Of a DNA stretch of 64,000 nt, positions 52,472 to 62,842 are shown piece after piece (position 1 is the first letter of the stretch; the number at the start of each line of letters is the position of its first letter). The stretch comes from an uncultured Paracoccaceae bacterium (lineage in GTDB: Bacteria > Pseudomonadota > Alphaproteobacteria > Rhodobacterales > Rhodobacteraceae). The position numbers were made by a program, and so were the translations under genes. The stretch is from positions 69,501-133,500 of the forward strand of contig CALSOO010000008.1 of the NCBI GenBank assembly GCA_943787985.1, read 5' to 3'. The notes below the pieces were generated by a model. It saw nothing but the letters and a program-made list of their open reading frames with translations. It did no database searches and was not told the origin of the DNA.

Positions 52472-53820
52472 GCGCTGGCTCGCACCAAATCCGCGCCCAA
52501 CGCGCCCATGAGGCCTTCAAAAATCGGGAATGAGGTGGCGATCGGGCCGCCGTCATCCACAGACACCGGGGCGTTGGCCGCCATGCCCAAAATCAGGAAA
52601 GACATCGCAATGCGGTGATCAAGGTGGCTTGCACAGGTCGCCCCGCCCGCCACATTGCCGTGGCCCAAACCCGTGACGGCCCACCAGTCCGGCCCCTCAT
52701 CCACAGTGATGCCATTGGCGCGCAAGCCCACAGCCATCGCATCAATGCGGTCGCTTTCCTTGACGCGCAGCTCTTTGACGCCGCCCATGTGGGTCACGCC
52801 CGCGGCAAAAGAGGCCACAACAGACAGGACAGGGTATTCATCAATCATGCTGGCCGCGCGCGCCGGTGGCACCTCGATGCCCTTCATGTCGGGAGAGAAC
52901 CGCGCGCGCAGGTCGGCGACGGGTTCGCCGCCTTCTTCACGCGGGTTCTCATATGTCAGATCGGCCCCCATTTCGCGCAGGGTGGTGAACAGACCGGCGC
53001 GGGTCGGGTTCAAACCGATGCCCGGCACCAGCACATCAGACCCCGGCACAATCAACGCGGCACAAACAGGAAAGGCCGCGCTGGAGGGATCGCGGGGCAC
53101 ATCAATGACTTGAGGGGAAAGCTCGGGTTGCCCTTTGAGGGTGATGACACGGCCCTCGTCCGTCAGTTCGGTGCTGATCTGCGCCCCGAAACCTGCCAGC
53201 ATCCGCTCTGTGTGATCGCGGGTGGCTTCCTGCTCGATCACGACAGTTTCACCGGGCGCGTTGAGCCCCGCCAGCAACACAGCGGATTTCACCTGCGCAG
53301 AGGGCACCGGAACAACGTAGCGAACGGGCAAAGGGTCTGCGGCGCCAACGAGGGTCATGGGCAAACGGCCCCCCTCGCGGCCAACCGTCTGACAGCCGAA
53401 CAAGGCCAACGGGTCCGTGACACGCGCCATCGGACGCCCGTTCAGACTGGCATCGCCCGTGAATGTCGCCGTGATCGGGGATGTGGCCATGGCGCCCATA
53501 ATCAGACGCACGCCGGTGCCCGAGTTGCCACAATCAATGACGGTCTCAGGCTCTGCAAAACCGCCCACACCCACACCGTGCACCGACCATGAGCCGCCAC
53601 CGTGGTCGGTGACTTCGGCGCCAAACGCCCGCATCGCCCGCGCAGTGTCGAGCACATCCTGACCTTCCAGCAGCCCCGTGATGCGGGTCTCGCCGACAGC
53701 CATCGCGCCCAAAATAAGCGAGCGGTGCGAGATGGATTTGTCCCCCGGCACTTCCGCGTGGCCCGTCAAAGGGCCGCACGGGCGGGAGGTCATTGGAATA
53801 GGATCACCGTGGCTGGACAT
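52468..53820 (-). CDS. aroA: 3-phosphoshikimate 1-carboxyvinyltransferase (EPSP synthase)
   Basis: 450 residues. [17 protein letters not shown] (phosphate/Arg-Lys site), [52 protein letters not shown]. Sixth step of the shikimate pathway, target of glyphosate. The [13 protein letters not shown] segment with Ala in place of Gly at the last position suggests a class II enzyme (as in Agrobacterium CP4); this is inference. Start ATG 53820; a second ATG (MTSRPCGPL) follows nine codons later. Confidence 0.95.
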   Translation of the reverse strand: MSSHGDPIPMTSRPCGPLTGHAEVPGDKSISHRSLILGAMAVGETRITGLLEGQDVLDTARAMRAFGAEVTDHGGGSWSVHGVGVGGFAEPETVIDCGNSGTGVRLIMGAMATSPITATFTGDASLNGRPMARVTDPLALFGCQTVGREGGRLPMTLVGAADPLPVRYVVPVPSAQVKSAVLLAGLNAPGETVVIEQEATRDHTERMLAGFGAQISTELTDEGRVITLKGQPELSPQVIDVPRDPSSAAFPVCAALIVPGSDVLVPGIGLNPTRAGLFTTLREMGADLTYENPREEGGEPVADLRARFSPDMKGIEVPPARAASMIDEYPVLSVVASFAAGVTHMGGVKELRVKESDRIDAMAVGLRANGITVDEGPDWWAVTGLGHGNVAGGATCASHLDHRIAMSFLILGMAANAPVSVDDGGPIATSFPIFEGLMGALGADLVRASA

Positions 53821-53905
53821 GAGCGTTCTCGTCTTGGAGCAATGTTAGCGCAACACCTAGCCGTTGGCGCGCGCAGGGTCCAGAGGGGCACGCGTCAGAT
53901 CGGGA

Positions 53906-54619
53906 TCAGATCGGGGTCTCGTTGCGCACAAAGGTCATGTAATGGGGTACGCGGTCCTCGCGCAGGGCTTTTTGCTCGTAGCGGGTCGAAATCCAGTCAT
54001 CCCAGCACACACGCCAGTCTTCGGGGGTTTCGCCCATCCACGTAAAGCCGTGGCGGGGGACTTGCTGCATGGTCTGGCGGACGTAATCGGGAATATCGGT
54101 GGCCACACGAAAAATCGCACCGGGCTTCAGAACGCGGGCCAACGGGGCCAAATGCTCTGGCGTCACAAAACGGCGACGGTGATGACGGGCCTTGGGCCAC
54201 GGGTCCGGATAAAGCAAAAAGGCACGGTCGATGCTCGCTTCGGGCAAGACGTCGAACATGTCGCGCGCGTCTCCGGCGTAGACCGCGACATTGTCCACCT
54301 CGGCCTTGCGGATTTTGCCCAAAAGCATACCGACGCCGTTGATGTAGGGCTCACAGCCAATGATGCTGACGTCGGGGTTTTGGGCCGCCTGATGCACCAT
54401 GTGTTCCCCGCCACCAAAGCCGACCTCAAGCCAGACAGGGCGCGTCCCGAAACGGGCCTCGAGATCCAGAGGGGTGCGATCAGGGTTCACATCCCAATCC
54501 ACAGGACCGGGCGACAAGGCCGTCAGATCCTCGTTGATATAATCCTGCTGGCTGCGTTTGAGGTGTTTTCCCTTAAAGCGGCCATAAAAATTGCGGTGGG
54601 GGCGTGATGGTTGGGTCAT
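53906..54619 (-). CDS. trmB: tRNA (guanine-N7-)-methyltransferase
   Basis: 237 residues. RPHRNFYGRFKGKHL, SAM site VWLEVGFGGGEHM, CEPYINGVG, LLYPDPWPKARHHRRRF (TrmB signature), RVATDIPDYV. Methylates G46 of tRNAs. ATG 54619 chosen (MTQPSRPHRN); open frame before it overlaps the Hint gene. Confidence 0.96.
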   Translation of the reverse strand: MTQPSRPHRNFYGRFKGKHLKRSQQDYINEDLTALSPGPVDWDVNPDRTPLDLEARFGTRPVWLEVGFGGGEHMVHQAAQNPDVSIIGCEPYINGVGMLLGKIRKAEVDNVAVYAGDARDMFDVLPEASIDRAFLLYPDPWPKARHHRRRFVTPEHLAPLARVLKPGAIFRVATDIPDYVRQTMQQVPRHGFTWMGETPEDWRVCWDDWISTRYEQKALREDRVPHYMTFVRNETPI

Positions 54620-54669
54620 GGCGTCGGCGTGTAGCGGGGTCTTATAGGGCATGCAAGGGCGGCACGGGA

Positions 54670-55329
54670 TCAAGGGGGCAAAACCGGCACGTCAAAACGA
54701 CGGACAACGCGGCGCGCAACGGGTCCGTATTCCGCAATCGAAAGGCCACGCTGCGCCAAACCCGCACAAATCCGGCGATGGGCAAGGTCGCTCACCTGCG
54801 CCATATTTTGCGCGCTGACATAAAAACTCTCGCTCATCAAACCTGCAGAAAACAACAAGGCATGGTGATCCAGCACAACATGCACATAGTGGATCAGACG
54901 GGAGGATGCCGGCATCAAGGCAATCCCGGCATATCCCGTCAGTGCCTTGGCTGTGATCAAAACTTCGGTGTGATCGCACTGTATGTCAAAAGCCGCCACG
55001 TCCAGTGCGATACGGTGGGTCTGGGCCACAAAAATATCGGTCCGGTTGTCCAAAGCACCTGCGGGAATATGCACAGGGCGCGATGTTGCGCTGATCTCGC
55101 GCACCGACGTGGCGACACACATGACCGGCTGCGCGCCAAGGTCTGAGGTCATAACAAGGTCGCCTGCGCGCAACGTCTCCACAGGGCGGGGGCCTTTCGG
55201 GGTCTGGATCGGAGTGCCCGCGGCGAAACACAGGGCCTCCTGAGGGTCTGCAGCGCCGGACACCTGCGCCCGGGGGCCACCGACGCCGTGGCCGACCGGC
55301 CCACCATGCTCACGTGACACTCTGCTCAT
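54670..55329 (-). CDS. Short Hint-domain protein
   Basis: 219 residues. After about 32 N-terminal residues comes CFAAGTPIQTPKGPRPVETLRAGD, the start of a Hedgehog/intein domain with Cys1, then VAQTHRIALD (TxxH block) and a C-terminal part. Only the Hint module is present, without the N-terminal repeats of longer roseobacter Hint proteins. It stands between trmB and the ABM monooxygenase; a second Hint protein is at 33284-34390. Function unknown; self-processing is possible in principle. Confidence 0.78.
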   Translation of the reverse strand: MSRVSREHGGPVGHGVGGPRAQVSGAADPQEALCFAAGTPIQTPKGPRPVETLRAGDLVMTSDLGAQPVMCVATSVREISATSRPVHIPAGALDNRTDIFVAQTHRIALDVAAFDIQCDHTEVLITAKALTGYAGIALMPASSRLIHYVHVVLDHHALLFSAGLMSESFYVSAQNMAQVSDLAHRRICAGLAQRGLSIAEYGPVARRVVRRFDVPVLPP

Positions 55330-55591
55330 CTCATCGCCGCCGACGGGAATGGAACGGGAACACCGCCGGTCCCCGACTGTCTTGCCCCCGATTGTCTCGC
55401 CCCGGATCGTTCCAATAGCCTTGCACTGCCCCGCCCTCTCGTTCGTCTTGCGGCGTGATCTATCAATCCTGCCCTTTCAAACGGGTTAAACGTAGATTTT
55501 GGTGAAAATTGGCAGCACTTGCGACGTACGGGAAGACTTGCGCGACAGCCAGCAGCCACGCAAACTTGTCCCGAAAAAAGGGAGAACCGAA

Positions 55592-55909
55592 ATGTCCGAC
55601 ATGGTACATGTATTGGCCGTCATCACGACCAAAGCCGGACAGCGCGACACTGTGCTGGCGCTGTTTAACGAAAACGTTCCAGCCGTGCTGGCCGAAGACG
55701 GGTGCATCGAATACGGCGCAGCCACAGACGTGCCAGATGCAGGGCCGTTTCAAACCGCCTACGGGGACGACACCTTTGTGGTGATCGAGAAATGGGCCAG
55801 CATGGCCGCGTTGATGGCACACGCAGTCGCGCCGCATATGCAAGCCTACGGGGCGCAAACCAAAGACATGCTGGCAGACCGCAAAATCCACATCCTGCAA
55901 GGGGCGTGA
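55592..55909 (+). CDS. Antibiotic biosynthesis monooxygenase (ABM/YgiN-like) domain protein
   Basis: 105 residues, one ferredoxin-like ABM domain: VHVLAVITTKAGQRDTVLALF, EDGCIEYGAATD, TFVVIEKWASMAALMAHAVAPHM. Similar small proteins act on quinols without cofactor. ATG 55592 follows GGGAGAA. It faces the quinone oxidoreductase across a strong hairpin, so a shared quinone theme is possible (inference). Confidence 0.88.
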   Translation: MSDMVHVLAVITTKAGQRDTVLALFNENVPAVLAEDGCIEYGAATDVPDAGPFQTAYGDDTFVVIEKWASMAALMAHAVAPHMQAYGAQTKDMLADRKIHILQGA

Positions 55910-55917
55910 TTGCACAG

Positions 55918-55959
55918 CCCCCCGCACTCCAAAGGCCGTGATCCTTGGAGTGCGGGGGG
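55918..55959. terminator. Strong hairpin between convergent genes
   Basis: CCCCCCGCACTCCAA (55918-55932) pairs perfectly with TTGGAGTGCGGGGGG (55945-55959): 15 bp with a 12-base loop. It lies between the convergent ABM gene and the oxidoreductase; no T-run, so a transcription barrier or RNA end on both strands. Confidence 0.6.
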
Positions 55960-55966
55960 GGAGGAG

Positions 55967-57029
55967 TTACGCGCTTGGCGCGACCTCCAGCACAATCTTG
56001 CCCACATGGCCCTTTTCCTCAAAACGGGTCTGGGCCAGCGCAATATCACGCAGCGGGTGCACTTCTGCGACCAATGGCTTGATCTCACCGCGCTCGATGC
56101 GCTGGATCAATGCGGCGAACACCTGCGGCTCCAATACGGTGCAGCCAAAGAAACTCAGATCCTTCAAATACAACGTACGCACATCCAGTTCGACCATGGC
56201 ACCGCCAATCGCGCCGGCCACACCGTACCGGCCAAAAGGGCGCAACAGATCAAGCAAAGCAGGCCACGCAGGGCCCGCAACCAGATCAATGACCACATCA
56301 ACACTGTCACGACCGATTTCAGCGACAAGGTCCGCGTCGCGGGCAAAGGTCTTGTCGGCACCCAAGTCCAGCAGGGTTTGGGCCTTGGACGGGCTGGTCA
56401 CGGCAAAGACACGCGCACCGCGCGCCCGGGCCAACTGCACCGTGGCAGAACCGACACCACCAGAGGCACCAGTCACCAGTCACCAGAACCGTATCGCCGG
56501 ATTGCACATTGGTACGGGTCAACATGTTCTCGGCCGTCGAATACGAACACGGAAAAGACGCCAACTCAACATCGCTCAAGGCACTGTCGACAGTATGGGC
56601 ATGACGGGCGGCCACGCGGGTGAACTGGGCAAACCCGCCGTCACATTCCGACCCGAAATACCACGTGGTGTCCAAAACGGTCCCGTCCACTTCACGCAAA
56701 CACGGCTCGATCAACACACGTTGACCAATGCGGGCAGCATCCACACCTGCTCCAACAGCAACAATGCGGCCACAGACATCCGCCCCCTGGACGCGCGGAA
56801 AACCCATCGGGGTGCCGGACCACGAGGTGTCATCCGCCCCAATGTCCCCCTTGGCATACCAGCCAATACGGGTGTTGATATCGGTGTTGTTCACAGCCGC
56901 CGCAGCCACTTGAACGACAACGTCCCCGGCAAGAGCGCGCGGAACTGGCAAATCATCGCGCCACTCCAGCTTGTCCGGACCCCCATAGCCGGTCATAACG
57001 ACGCCGCTCATCACATCGGGCATATCCAT
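55967..57029 (-). CDS. Zinc-type alcohol dehydrogenase/NADPH:quinone oxidoreductase family protein, disrupted by 7-bp duplication
   Basis: MDR-superfamily protein of about 351 residues once repaired. N-terminal GroES-like part (VVMTGYGGPDKLEWRDDLPV, QGADVCGRIVAVGAGV), Rossmann part TGASGGVGSATVQLARARGARVFAVTS. At 56467-56480 CACCAGT is repeated in tandem; removing one copy (7 bases) restores V-L-V-T-G-A-S-G-G. Start is ATG 57029 (GGAG 6 bases upstream) or 57041. Either a real mutation or a sequencing artefact. Confidence 0.82.
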
Positions 57030-57120
57030 ATCGCGCTCCATATCTGTATTTTCTTTCTGTGCCGCTCGGGCAGTACACCCGAACAACGCCCATCAAACAA
57101 CGAAAATCGAGGGCACAACA

Positions 57121-57150
57121 AAAAAGCAGGCCCCGAAGGCCCTGCTTTTT
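57121..57150. terminator. Terminator of metK
   Basis: AAAAAGCAGG...CCTGCTTTTT, perfect 10-bp arms with inner CC/GG pairs, flanked by A and T runs; works in both directions, serving metK (minus). Confidence 0.9.
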
Positions 57151-57169
57151 TCAAACACTGTAGTGGCGA

Positions 57170-58351
57170 TCAAAGCGCAGCTTTGAGCGCCTCAATCAGA
57201 TCGGTTTTCTCCCAAGAGAAACCGCCATCCGCTTCGGGCTCACGGCCAAAGTGGCCATAGGCCGCTGTGCGCGCATAGATCGGCTTGTTCATACCCAAAT
57301 GGGAACGGATACCGCGGGGGGTCAAATCCATGATCTTGTCGATGGCCGCTTCAATGGCCGCAGGCGCAACTTCGCCCGTGCCAAAGGTGTCGCAATAGAT
57401 GGACAACGGGCGGCTCACCCCAATGGCATAGCTCAACTGGATTGTGCATTTTTCAGCCAATCCGGCGGCCACCACGTTCTTGGCCAGATAACGGGCCACA
57501 TAAGCGGCCGAACGGTCCACTTTGGTCGGATCTTTGCCGGAGAATGCGCCGCCGCCGTGCGGGGCAGCCCCACCGTAGGTGTCCACGATGATCTTGCGAC
57601 CGGTCAAACCTGCGTCACCGTCGGGGCCGCCAATGACGAACTTGCCCGTCGGGTTCACGTGCCATGTGGTGTCTGCAGTGACCCAACCTTCCGGCAGAAC
57701 CTCCAGAATATAGGGCTCGACCACATCGCGCACATCGGCGCTGGTCATGTTTTCATCCAGATGCTGGGTGGACAACACGATGGAGGACACGCCGACAGGC
57801 TTGCCATCACGGTAATTCACGGACAGCTGGGATTTGGCATCCGGTCCAAGGGTCGGCTCGGTGCCGTTCTTGCGCACTTCGGCCAGACGGCGCAAAATCG
57901 CATGGGAATACTGGATCGGGGCTGGCATCAGCGCATCGGTTTCATTGCTGGCATAGCCAAACATGATCCCTTGGTCCCCCGCGCCCTCATCCTTGTCGCC
58001 GGACGCATCAACGCCTTGGGCGATGTGGGCGGATTGCTCGTGCAAAAGGTTGGTGACCTCAACGGTCTTCCAGTGGAATTTCTCTTGCTCGTACCCGATA
58101 TCCTTGATGCAGTCGCGCGCGATCTGCTCGATACGGCCCATGTAATCCTTGAGCTTTGCCTGATCCGACAGGCCAACTTCGCCCCCGATCACAACACGGT
58201 TTGTGGTGGCAAAGGTTTCTGCGGCAACGCGCGCTTCGGGTTCTTCGGCCAGAAAGGCGTCCAGAACGGCGTCGGAAATGCGGTCACAGACCTTGTCAGG
58301 GTGCCCCTCAGAAACAGATTCCGAGGTGAAAGTGTAGTTTTGACGGGACAT
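57170..58351 (-). CDS. metK: S-adenosylmethionine synthase
   Basis: 393 residues. [65 protein letters not shown]. Makes S-adenosylmethionine from ATP and methionine. Controlled by a SAM/SAH-type riboswitch in the 5' leader, whose structure hides the ribosome site. Start ATG 58351. Confidence 0.97.
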   Translation of the reverse strand: MSRQNYTFTSESVSEGHPDKVCDRISDAVLDAFLAEEPEARVAAETFATTNRVVIGGEVGLSDQAKLKDYMGRIEQIARDCIKDIGYEQEKFHWKTVEVTNLLHEQSAHIAQGVDASGDKDEGAGDQGIMFGYASNETDALMPAPIQYSHAILRRLAEVRKNGTEPTLGPDAKSQLSVNYRDGKPVGVSSIVLSTQHLDENMTSADVRDVVEPYILEVLPEGWVTADTTWHVNPTGKFVIGGPDGDAGLTGRKIIVDTYGGAAPHGGGAFSGKDPTKVDRSAAYVARYLAKNVVAAGLAEKCTIQLSYAIGVSRPLSIYCDTFGTGEVAPAAIEAAIDKIMDLTPRGIRSHLGMNKPIYARTAAYGHFGREPEADGGFSWEKTDLIEALKAAL

Positions 58352-58355
58352 GAAG

Positions 58356-58403
58356 TGCTCCAGTGTGAATAAAGCGCCACGTCAGGAAGCCGTTGTAGCG
58401 CGG
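58356..58403 (-). promoter_or_regulatory. SAM/SAH riboswitch of metK
   Basis: The leader (minus strand) has a stem GCGC...GCGC (58401-58398 with 58377-58374). The loop ACAACGGCTTCCTGACGTG closely matches the SAM/SAH class described from Rhodobacterales upstream of metK. Downstream TGGAGCA (58362-58356) contains the Shine-Dalgarno GGAG that pairs in the pseudoknot. When SAM or SAH binds, the ribosome site is hidden. Confidence 0.88.
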
Positions 58404-58435
58404 TCAGGTTGCCGTAAACGCCCCCGCGCCTCAGG

Positions 58436-59935
58436 TCAACGGGTAGTCGAACGGATGCTTAGCCTTTTGTGAAAAGCTGTGGCCACAAGGCCCATGATTA
58501 TCAAAAACATCCACACCGGATCACCGGTGCGCGCATAAAGGGTCGCGGGCAACGGGGCGGGCAGCCCTGCGTCGATAAATCCGGCCTCGTTCAGGGCCAA
58601 GGCCTGCAACACCTGCCCGCGCGGACCAATCATCGCGGAAATGCCGGTGTTGGCCGCACGTGCCATCGGCAACCCTTGCTCGATCGCGCGCATACGGGCC
58701 TGGGCCAGATGCTGCATCGGCCCTTTGCCTTTGCCAAACCACGCATCATTGGTGATTTGCATCAGGAACGCGGGGCGCTCGGGGGCCGCCGCGACATCCT
58801 GCGCGAACACGGCCTCGTAACAGATCAGGGGCAATGCGGACCCAAGGGCGCCCATATCCAACAGTTGCGCCCCCTCCCCCGCTCGGTACCCTCCGCCAAA
58901 GTTCTCTGCCAAACCGCGCAATCCCATGCGGTGCATCAGCTGGGAAAACGGCAAATACTCGCCAAACGGCACAAGGTGATGCTTGTCATAGGTTTGCGCG
59001 ATCTCCCCTTTGGGGCCAAGCACCAGCAACGCGTTGAAATAGGCGTTGTCCTCGCGACGCTGAATGCCCAGCACAACCGGAACACCGCGCGCCCGCTCGG
59101 ACGCCGCCTCAAGCACAGGGGCCGCTTGATGGGCCAGATAAGGCAGCGCCGTTTCGGGCCAGATCACCAGATCGACCTCTCCCGCAGCCGCGGTAGAGTC
59201 GAGCAACCGGTTCACAAAGACGGGGATTTTCTCGGGGTCCCATTTCTCGTGTTGGGGGGCGTTGGGTTGCACCAGTCGCACCACATGTCCGGTCATTTCA
59301 GGAGGGCGCAAGGACGGGCCAAAGCTGACCAAGGCAATCGTGCCCACGGTAAAAGCCAATTGCGCGGATTTGAACCGTACCACAGGCAGTGCAATCGCGC
59401 AGGCGGCCGCACTCAACCCCAGCATCACACCGTGGGGACCAACCCACGCCAAGGCTTGACCTGCCATCGTATCAATCAAGGCTTGCGGGGGCATCGCCCA
59501 TGGAAAGCCCGTGAAAATATAGGCGCGGGCGAGTTCGGCCATAGGCCAGCTCAACGCCAGTCCCCAAGGAGACCCAAGCCAGCGGGCCAAACCAAAAGCC
59601 CCCGCCCAAAACAGCGCCAGACCGGCGGCCAAAAAAACCAAAGCAAACGGGGCCATCCATCCGTGACGGGCCACATCCACCAGAAACGGCTCGATGATCC
59701 ACGTCAGACTGACCAGAAAATACCCCGTGCCAAACAGCCACCCAACCCAAAGGGCGGCGCGGGTGGTGGTGGCTGACGCGCACAACAACACACCCATGAT
59801 CATGGAAAACAATATGGCGGATGAAATGCCGTAAGGCTCTTGGGCAAAGCCGCCAACGGCCCCCGCACACAGGACCACCCCGGCGCGCAGCACCGCAGGC
59901 AAAGCCGCGATGCGCGCCATCATCGGTTGGCTCAT
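58436..59935 (-). CDS. lnt: Apolipoprotein N-acyltransferase
   Basis: 499 residues. N-terminal six or so membrane segments, then a nitrilase-like periplasmic domain with catalytic E261 ([10 protein letters not shown]), K318 ([12 protein letters not shown]), C372 (LICYEAVF). Adds the third acyl chain to lipoproteins. Starts overlapping the CorC-like gene end; standard position between metK and corC. Confidence 0.95.
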   Translation of the reverse strand: MSQPMMARIAALPAVLRAGVVLCAGAVGGFAQEPYGISSAILFSMIMGVLLCASATTTRAALWVGWLFGTGYFLVSLTWIIEPFLVDVARHGWMAPFALVFLAAGLALFWAGAFGLARWLGSPWGLALSWPMAELARAYIFTGFPWAMPPQALIDTMAGQALAWVGPHGVMLGLSAAACAIALPVVRFKSAQLAFTVGTIALVSFGPSLRPPEMTGHVVRLVQPNAPQHEKWDPEKIPVFVNRLLDSTAAAGEVDLVIWPETALPYLAHQAAPVLEAASERARGVPVVLGIQRREDNAYFNALLVLGPKGEIAQTYDKHHLVPFGEYLPFSQLMHRMGLRGLAENFGGGYRAGEGAQLLDMGALGSALPLICYEAVFAQDVAAAPERPAFLMQITNDAWFGKGKGPMQHLAQARMRAIEQGLPMARAANTGISAMIGPRGQVLQALALNEAGFIDAGLPAPLPATLYARTGDPVWMFLIIMGLVATAFHKRLSIRSTTR

Positions 59936-60839
59936 GCGCCCTCGCGGGTCAGACGCACGCGCAACCGTTTTATGCGACGGGGGTCCGCGTCAATCACCTC
60001 GAATTCGGGGCCATCGGGATGCGCGACTACTTCGCCGCGCGCCGGGACACTGCCCGACAGCATGAAAACCAACCCGCCCAGAGTTTCGATCTCTTCCTCG
60101 TCGACATCCTCGTGGTCGGTCAAGCCGTATGCCGATCTCTGCCTCGAAATCCTCGAGCGGGGTCTTGGCCAAGGCCAGATAGCAGCCCGGTTTTCTCGAC
60201 GGCTCCAGAACTGGCCCTCGTCGACGTCATGCTCGTCTTCGATCTCGCCCATGACCTGTTCGATCAAATCCTCGATGGTGACCAACCCGTCAACGCCACC
60301 GTATTCATCAATGACCAAGCGCCATGTGAGCGGCGCTCAGCCTGCATTTTGGTCAGCAGAACACCGATGGTCATCGAGGGCGGCACAAACAGCAACGGCC
60401 GCAACATCGCACCAGATCGAAATCCTCTGACGTCTTCCGTTGAACCCATAGGTCAGGGCAAGTCTTTGAGGTGGGCAAATCCCACCGGCGTGTCCAGGGT
60501 GCCGTCATAACACCGGCAAACGGGTCATGCCGCTCTCCTTGAAGACGCCACCAGCTCATCCAGCGTCGATGGTGACGGCACGCCGACAATGTCCGCTTTG
60601 GGGATCGCGACGTCCTCGACCCGCATCCGACGCAGGTTCATCATGCCGCGATCGGCCACGGGCCGGCAGTCGGGGTTCCCACCTGCACGTCTTCGCCCAC
60701 ATCGCCGGGGCTCAGCGCGCCAATGACGCGGGAAAAAAACCCCCGACTTTGCGGTCGGCGTTGGCTTTCGTCCTTGTCTGCTTCGTCGGAGCGCGCGCTT
60801 TGCGCCGCGCTCAGACGATCCGTCTGTCGTGTCGCCCAT
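59932..60839 (-). CDS. CorC/HlyC-type transporter-associated protein, many frameshifts
   Basis: Fragments in several frames make a CorC-like protein. Start [10 protein letters not shown] (ATG 60839), then [16 protein letters not shown], then [19 protein letters not shown] (CBS domain 1), [41 protein letters not shown] (CBS domain 2), and the C-terminal CorC_HlyC domain to [11 protein letters not shown]. At least six indels lie in about 900 bases. It starts inside the end of ybeY and ends at lnt, the conserved order, so it is almost certainly a real gene with poor local sequence. Confidence 0.8.
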
Positions 60840-61370
60840 CGGGTCCCTTTGTCCATAAAAACGACGCTAAGTGCGCTTGGTCTGTATATGGGTCATCAAT
60901 GCCCAATTTGCCAAGTATTTCGAACCTCGAGTTCTTCCATAAGCGTGGCATCTGCGTCACGGATCGTGGTCATAGCCCAACAAATGCAGCAATCCGTGTA
61001 CATCAGATGGGCACATGATCGCTCATGGATTTCGGCCGCGTCCGCGGCCTCTGCGGCGCAGGTGTCAAAGGAAATCGCGATATCGCCCAACTCGAAACTG
61101 CCGTCAAATCAGGGCTGGCGACGGGCGGCATCGCCCCCGCATCAGCTGGCCAATTCTTCGGCAGGCCAGCTTAACACATTGGTGGCGCCGGCTTTTTCGC
61201 GAAAATCGGCGTTCAAGTTCGGGATGCGCGCGTCATCACAGGCCAGACACTGAACCTCCGCCGTGCGATCCAAGCCAGATGCGCTCAAAGCGGCCTCCGC
61301 CGCCGGGCAGGGCCTCAAAGGACAGCGCCTGCCAACGGGCGTCTTCCATGCGATGTCGAGCGTCGATCAT
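60811..61370 (-). CDS. ybeY: Endoribonuclease YbeY, frameshifted
   Basis: Start region [15 protein letters not shown]; middle [31 protein letters not shown]-terminal zinc site is scrambled by indels. The text HLM...CCICWAM becomes [46 protein letters not shown] when one base is added near 61007, one removed near 60967 and one near 60923 (positions approximate). YbeY is an essential rRNA-processing metalloenzyme, so sequencing error is likely. Ends at TGA 60811 inside the corC start. Confidence 0.8.
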
Positions 61371-61417
61371 ATCAGATCACCGGAGCAGGCCCCGACCTTT
61401 CAAAAAACAGCGCGGCA

Positions 61418-62413
61418 TCACAGGTCAGCCGGATCCGCTTCATAGGCTTCGATGATCGCCGCAACCAGCGGATGGCGGACCACATCTTTGGAGGTGAAAT
61501 AATTGAAGCTGATCTTGGGATCATTGCCTTCAACAACCGCTCGGCATCGGCCAGCCCGAGGGCATGGCGCGGCAAATCGATCTGGGTGCGGTCGCCCGTG
61601 ATCACCATGCGCGAGCCTTCGCCCAAACGGGTCAGAAACATCTTCATCTGCATGGTGGTCGCGTTTTGGGCCTCGTCCAGCACCACAAAGGCATTGGACA
61701 ACGTGCGGCCCCGCATAAAGGCAAGCGGCGCGATCTCGATCTTCTTTTCCTCGATCAGTTTGGCCAGTTGTTTGCCCGGCAAAAAGTCGTTCAGCGCGTC
61801 ATAAAGCGGCTGCATATAAGGATCGACTTTGTCCTTCATATCACCGGGAGATAGCCCAGCTTTTCACCCGCCTCAACGGCAGGGCGCGACAGAGATGATC
61901 TTGTCGACGTGCCCGCCGATGAACATGTTCACGCCCACCGCCACGGCCAGATAGGTTTTGCCCGTGCCAGCAGGCCCGATGCCAAAGGCCAGTTCGTTGT
62001 CAAACAGCGATTGACATAGGCCTTTTGCGCCTCGGTGCGCGGTTCGACCGCTTTCTTGCGGGTCTTGATCTCGATGGCTCGCCCACGGATCAGCTCCATC
62101 TGGTCGCCGGACTGCACGCCGGTGTCCTGCTCGGATCCACCCATGCGCATCTCGCGGTCACATCGCGCCGGTTCCACCGCTTGCCCGCCTCAGGCGCGAT
62201 ACAGCGCTTCAGGACGATCCTCGGCGCGCTGCGGCTCTCGTCACCGATCACAGCCAACTGGTTGCCACGGCGCATGATCTGAACCTCGAGGCGCGTTTCG
62301 ATCGGCAGATTGCGGTCATAGGCACCGCACAGATCAATGAGCAGCCGGTTGTCCGGAATCTCCACAACCACCTCAATGGGCGGGGTCGTGGTCGAAGGTA
62401 CATCTGATGCCAA
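61418..62413 (-). CDS. phoH: PhoH-like ATPase (YbeZ), frameshifted
   Basis: Pieces in three frames: [55 protein letters not shown], Walker [46 protein letters not shown], Walker [32 protein letters not shown], ending [22 protein letters not shown] (TGA 61418). At least four indels interrupt it. Start is TTG 62413 or a little inside. Stands before ybeY as usual. Confidence 0.82.
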
Positions 62414-62512
62414 TAGAAGCTCCTGATAAAAACCGTGGGGGCACGTGGTAGAAAAGAAAAAGGCCAGAGCAGGGTAAGCTGCTCTGGCCCGATGTCATGG
62501 CGACACTGACGC

Positions 62513-62829
62513 TTAGAGCGGGTCGTTGATTGTGGAGTTGCCTTTGTAGGCACCTGTCGCGGTGTTGGGTGGCGCGATGCCGGAGCAAACCGGTTTGCCG
62601 ATATTTGTCCAGACGCTGGGACAAGTAACCCTCGATGCCGTCATCGATGATCCAGTGGTCGCAGCCGTTGGGATCAACCCAGATACCGGCCACAAGCTGG
62701 CTCAGGTGCTTTCTTGCGAAAGCCGTAGTCGATGGTTTTGTCGGTATCGACTTTGCCGTAGCCACCTTCGCCGCAGGCAGCGACCAATGTGCAACATCCA
62801 AGGACAAGAGCGGATTTAAGAATATTCAT
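62513..62829 (-). CDS. Small lipoprotein-like protein with WVDPNGCDHW motif, frameshifted
   Basis: About 105 residues from ATG 62829 (AGGGAGAG upstream). Lipobox-like start MNILKSALVLGCCTLVAACGEGG suggests a lipid-anchored Cys. One frame gives KVDTDKTIDYGFRKKA, the next LVAGIWVDPNGCDHWIIDDGIEGYLSQRLDKY, the third KPVCSGIAPPNTATGAYKGN. Two indels separate them. The middle part repeats a motif of the OmpA protein just upstream. No known family recognised. Confidence 0.65.
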
Positions 62830-62842
62830 GATCTACTCTCCC

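Noticed and set aside
57251-59776. Long plus-strand open frames opposite metK and lnt
   Set aside because: Shadows of well-supported minus-strand genes.
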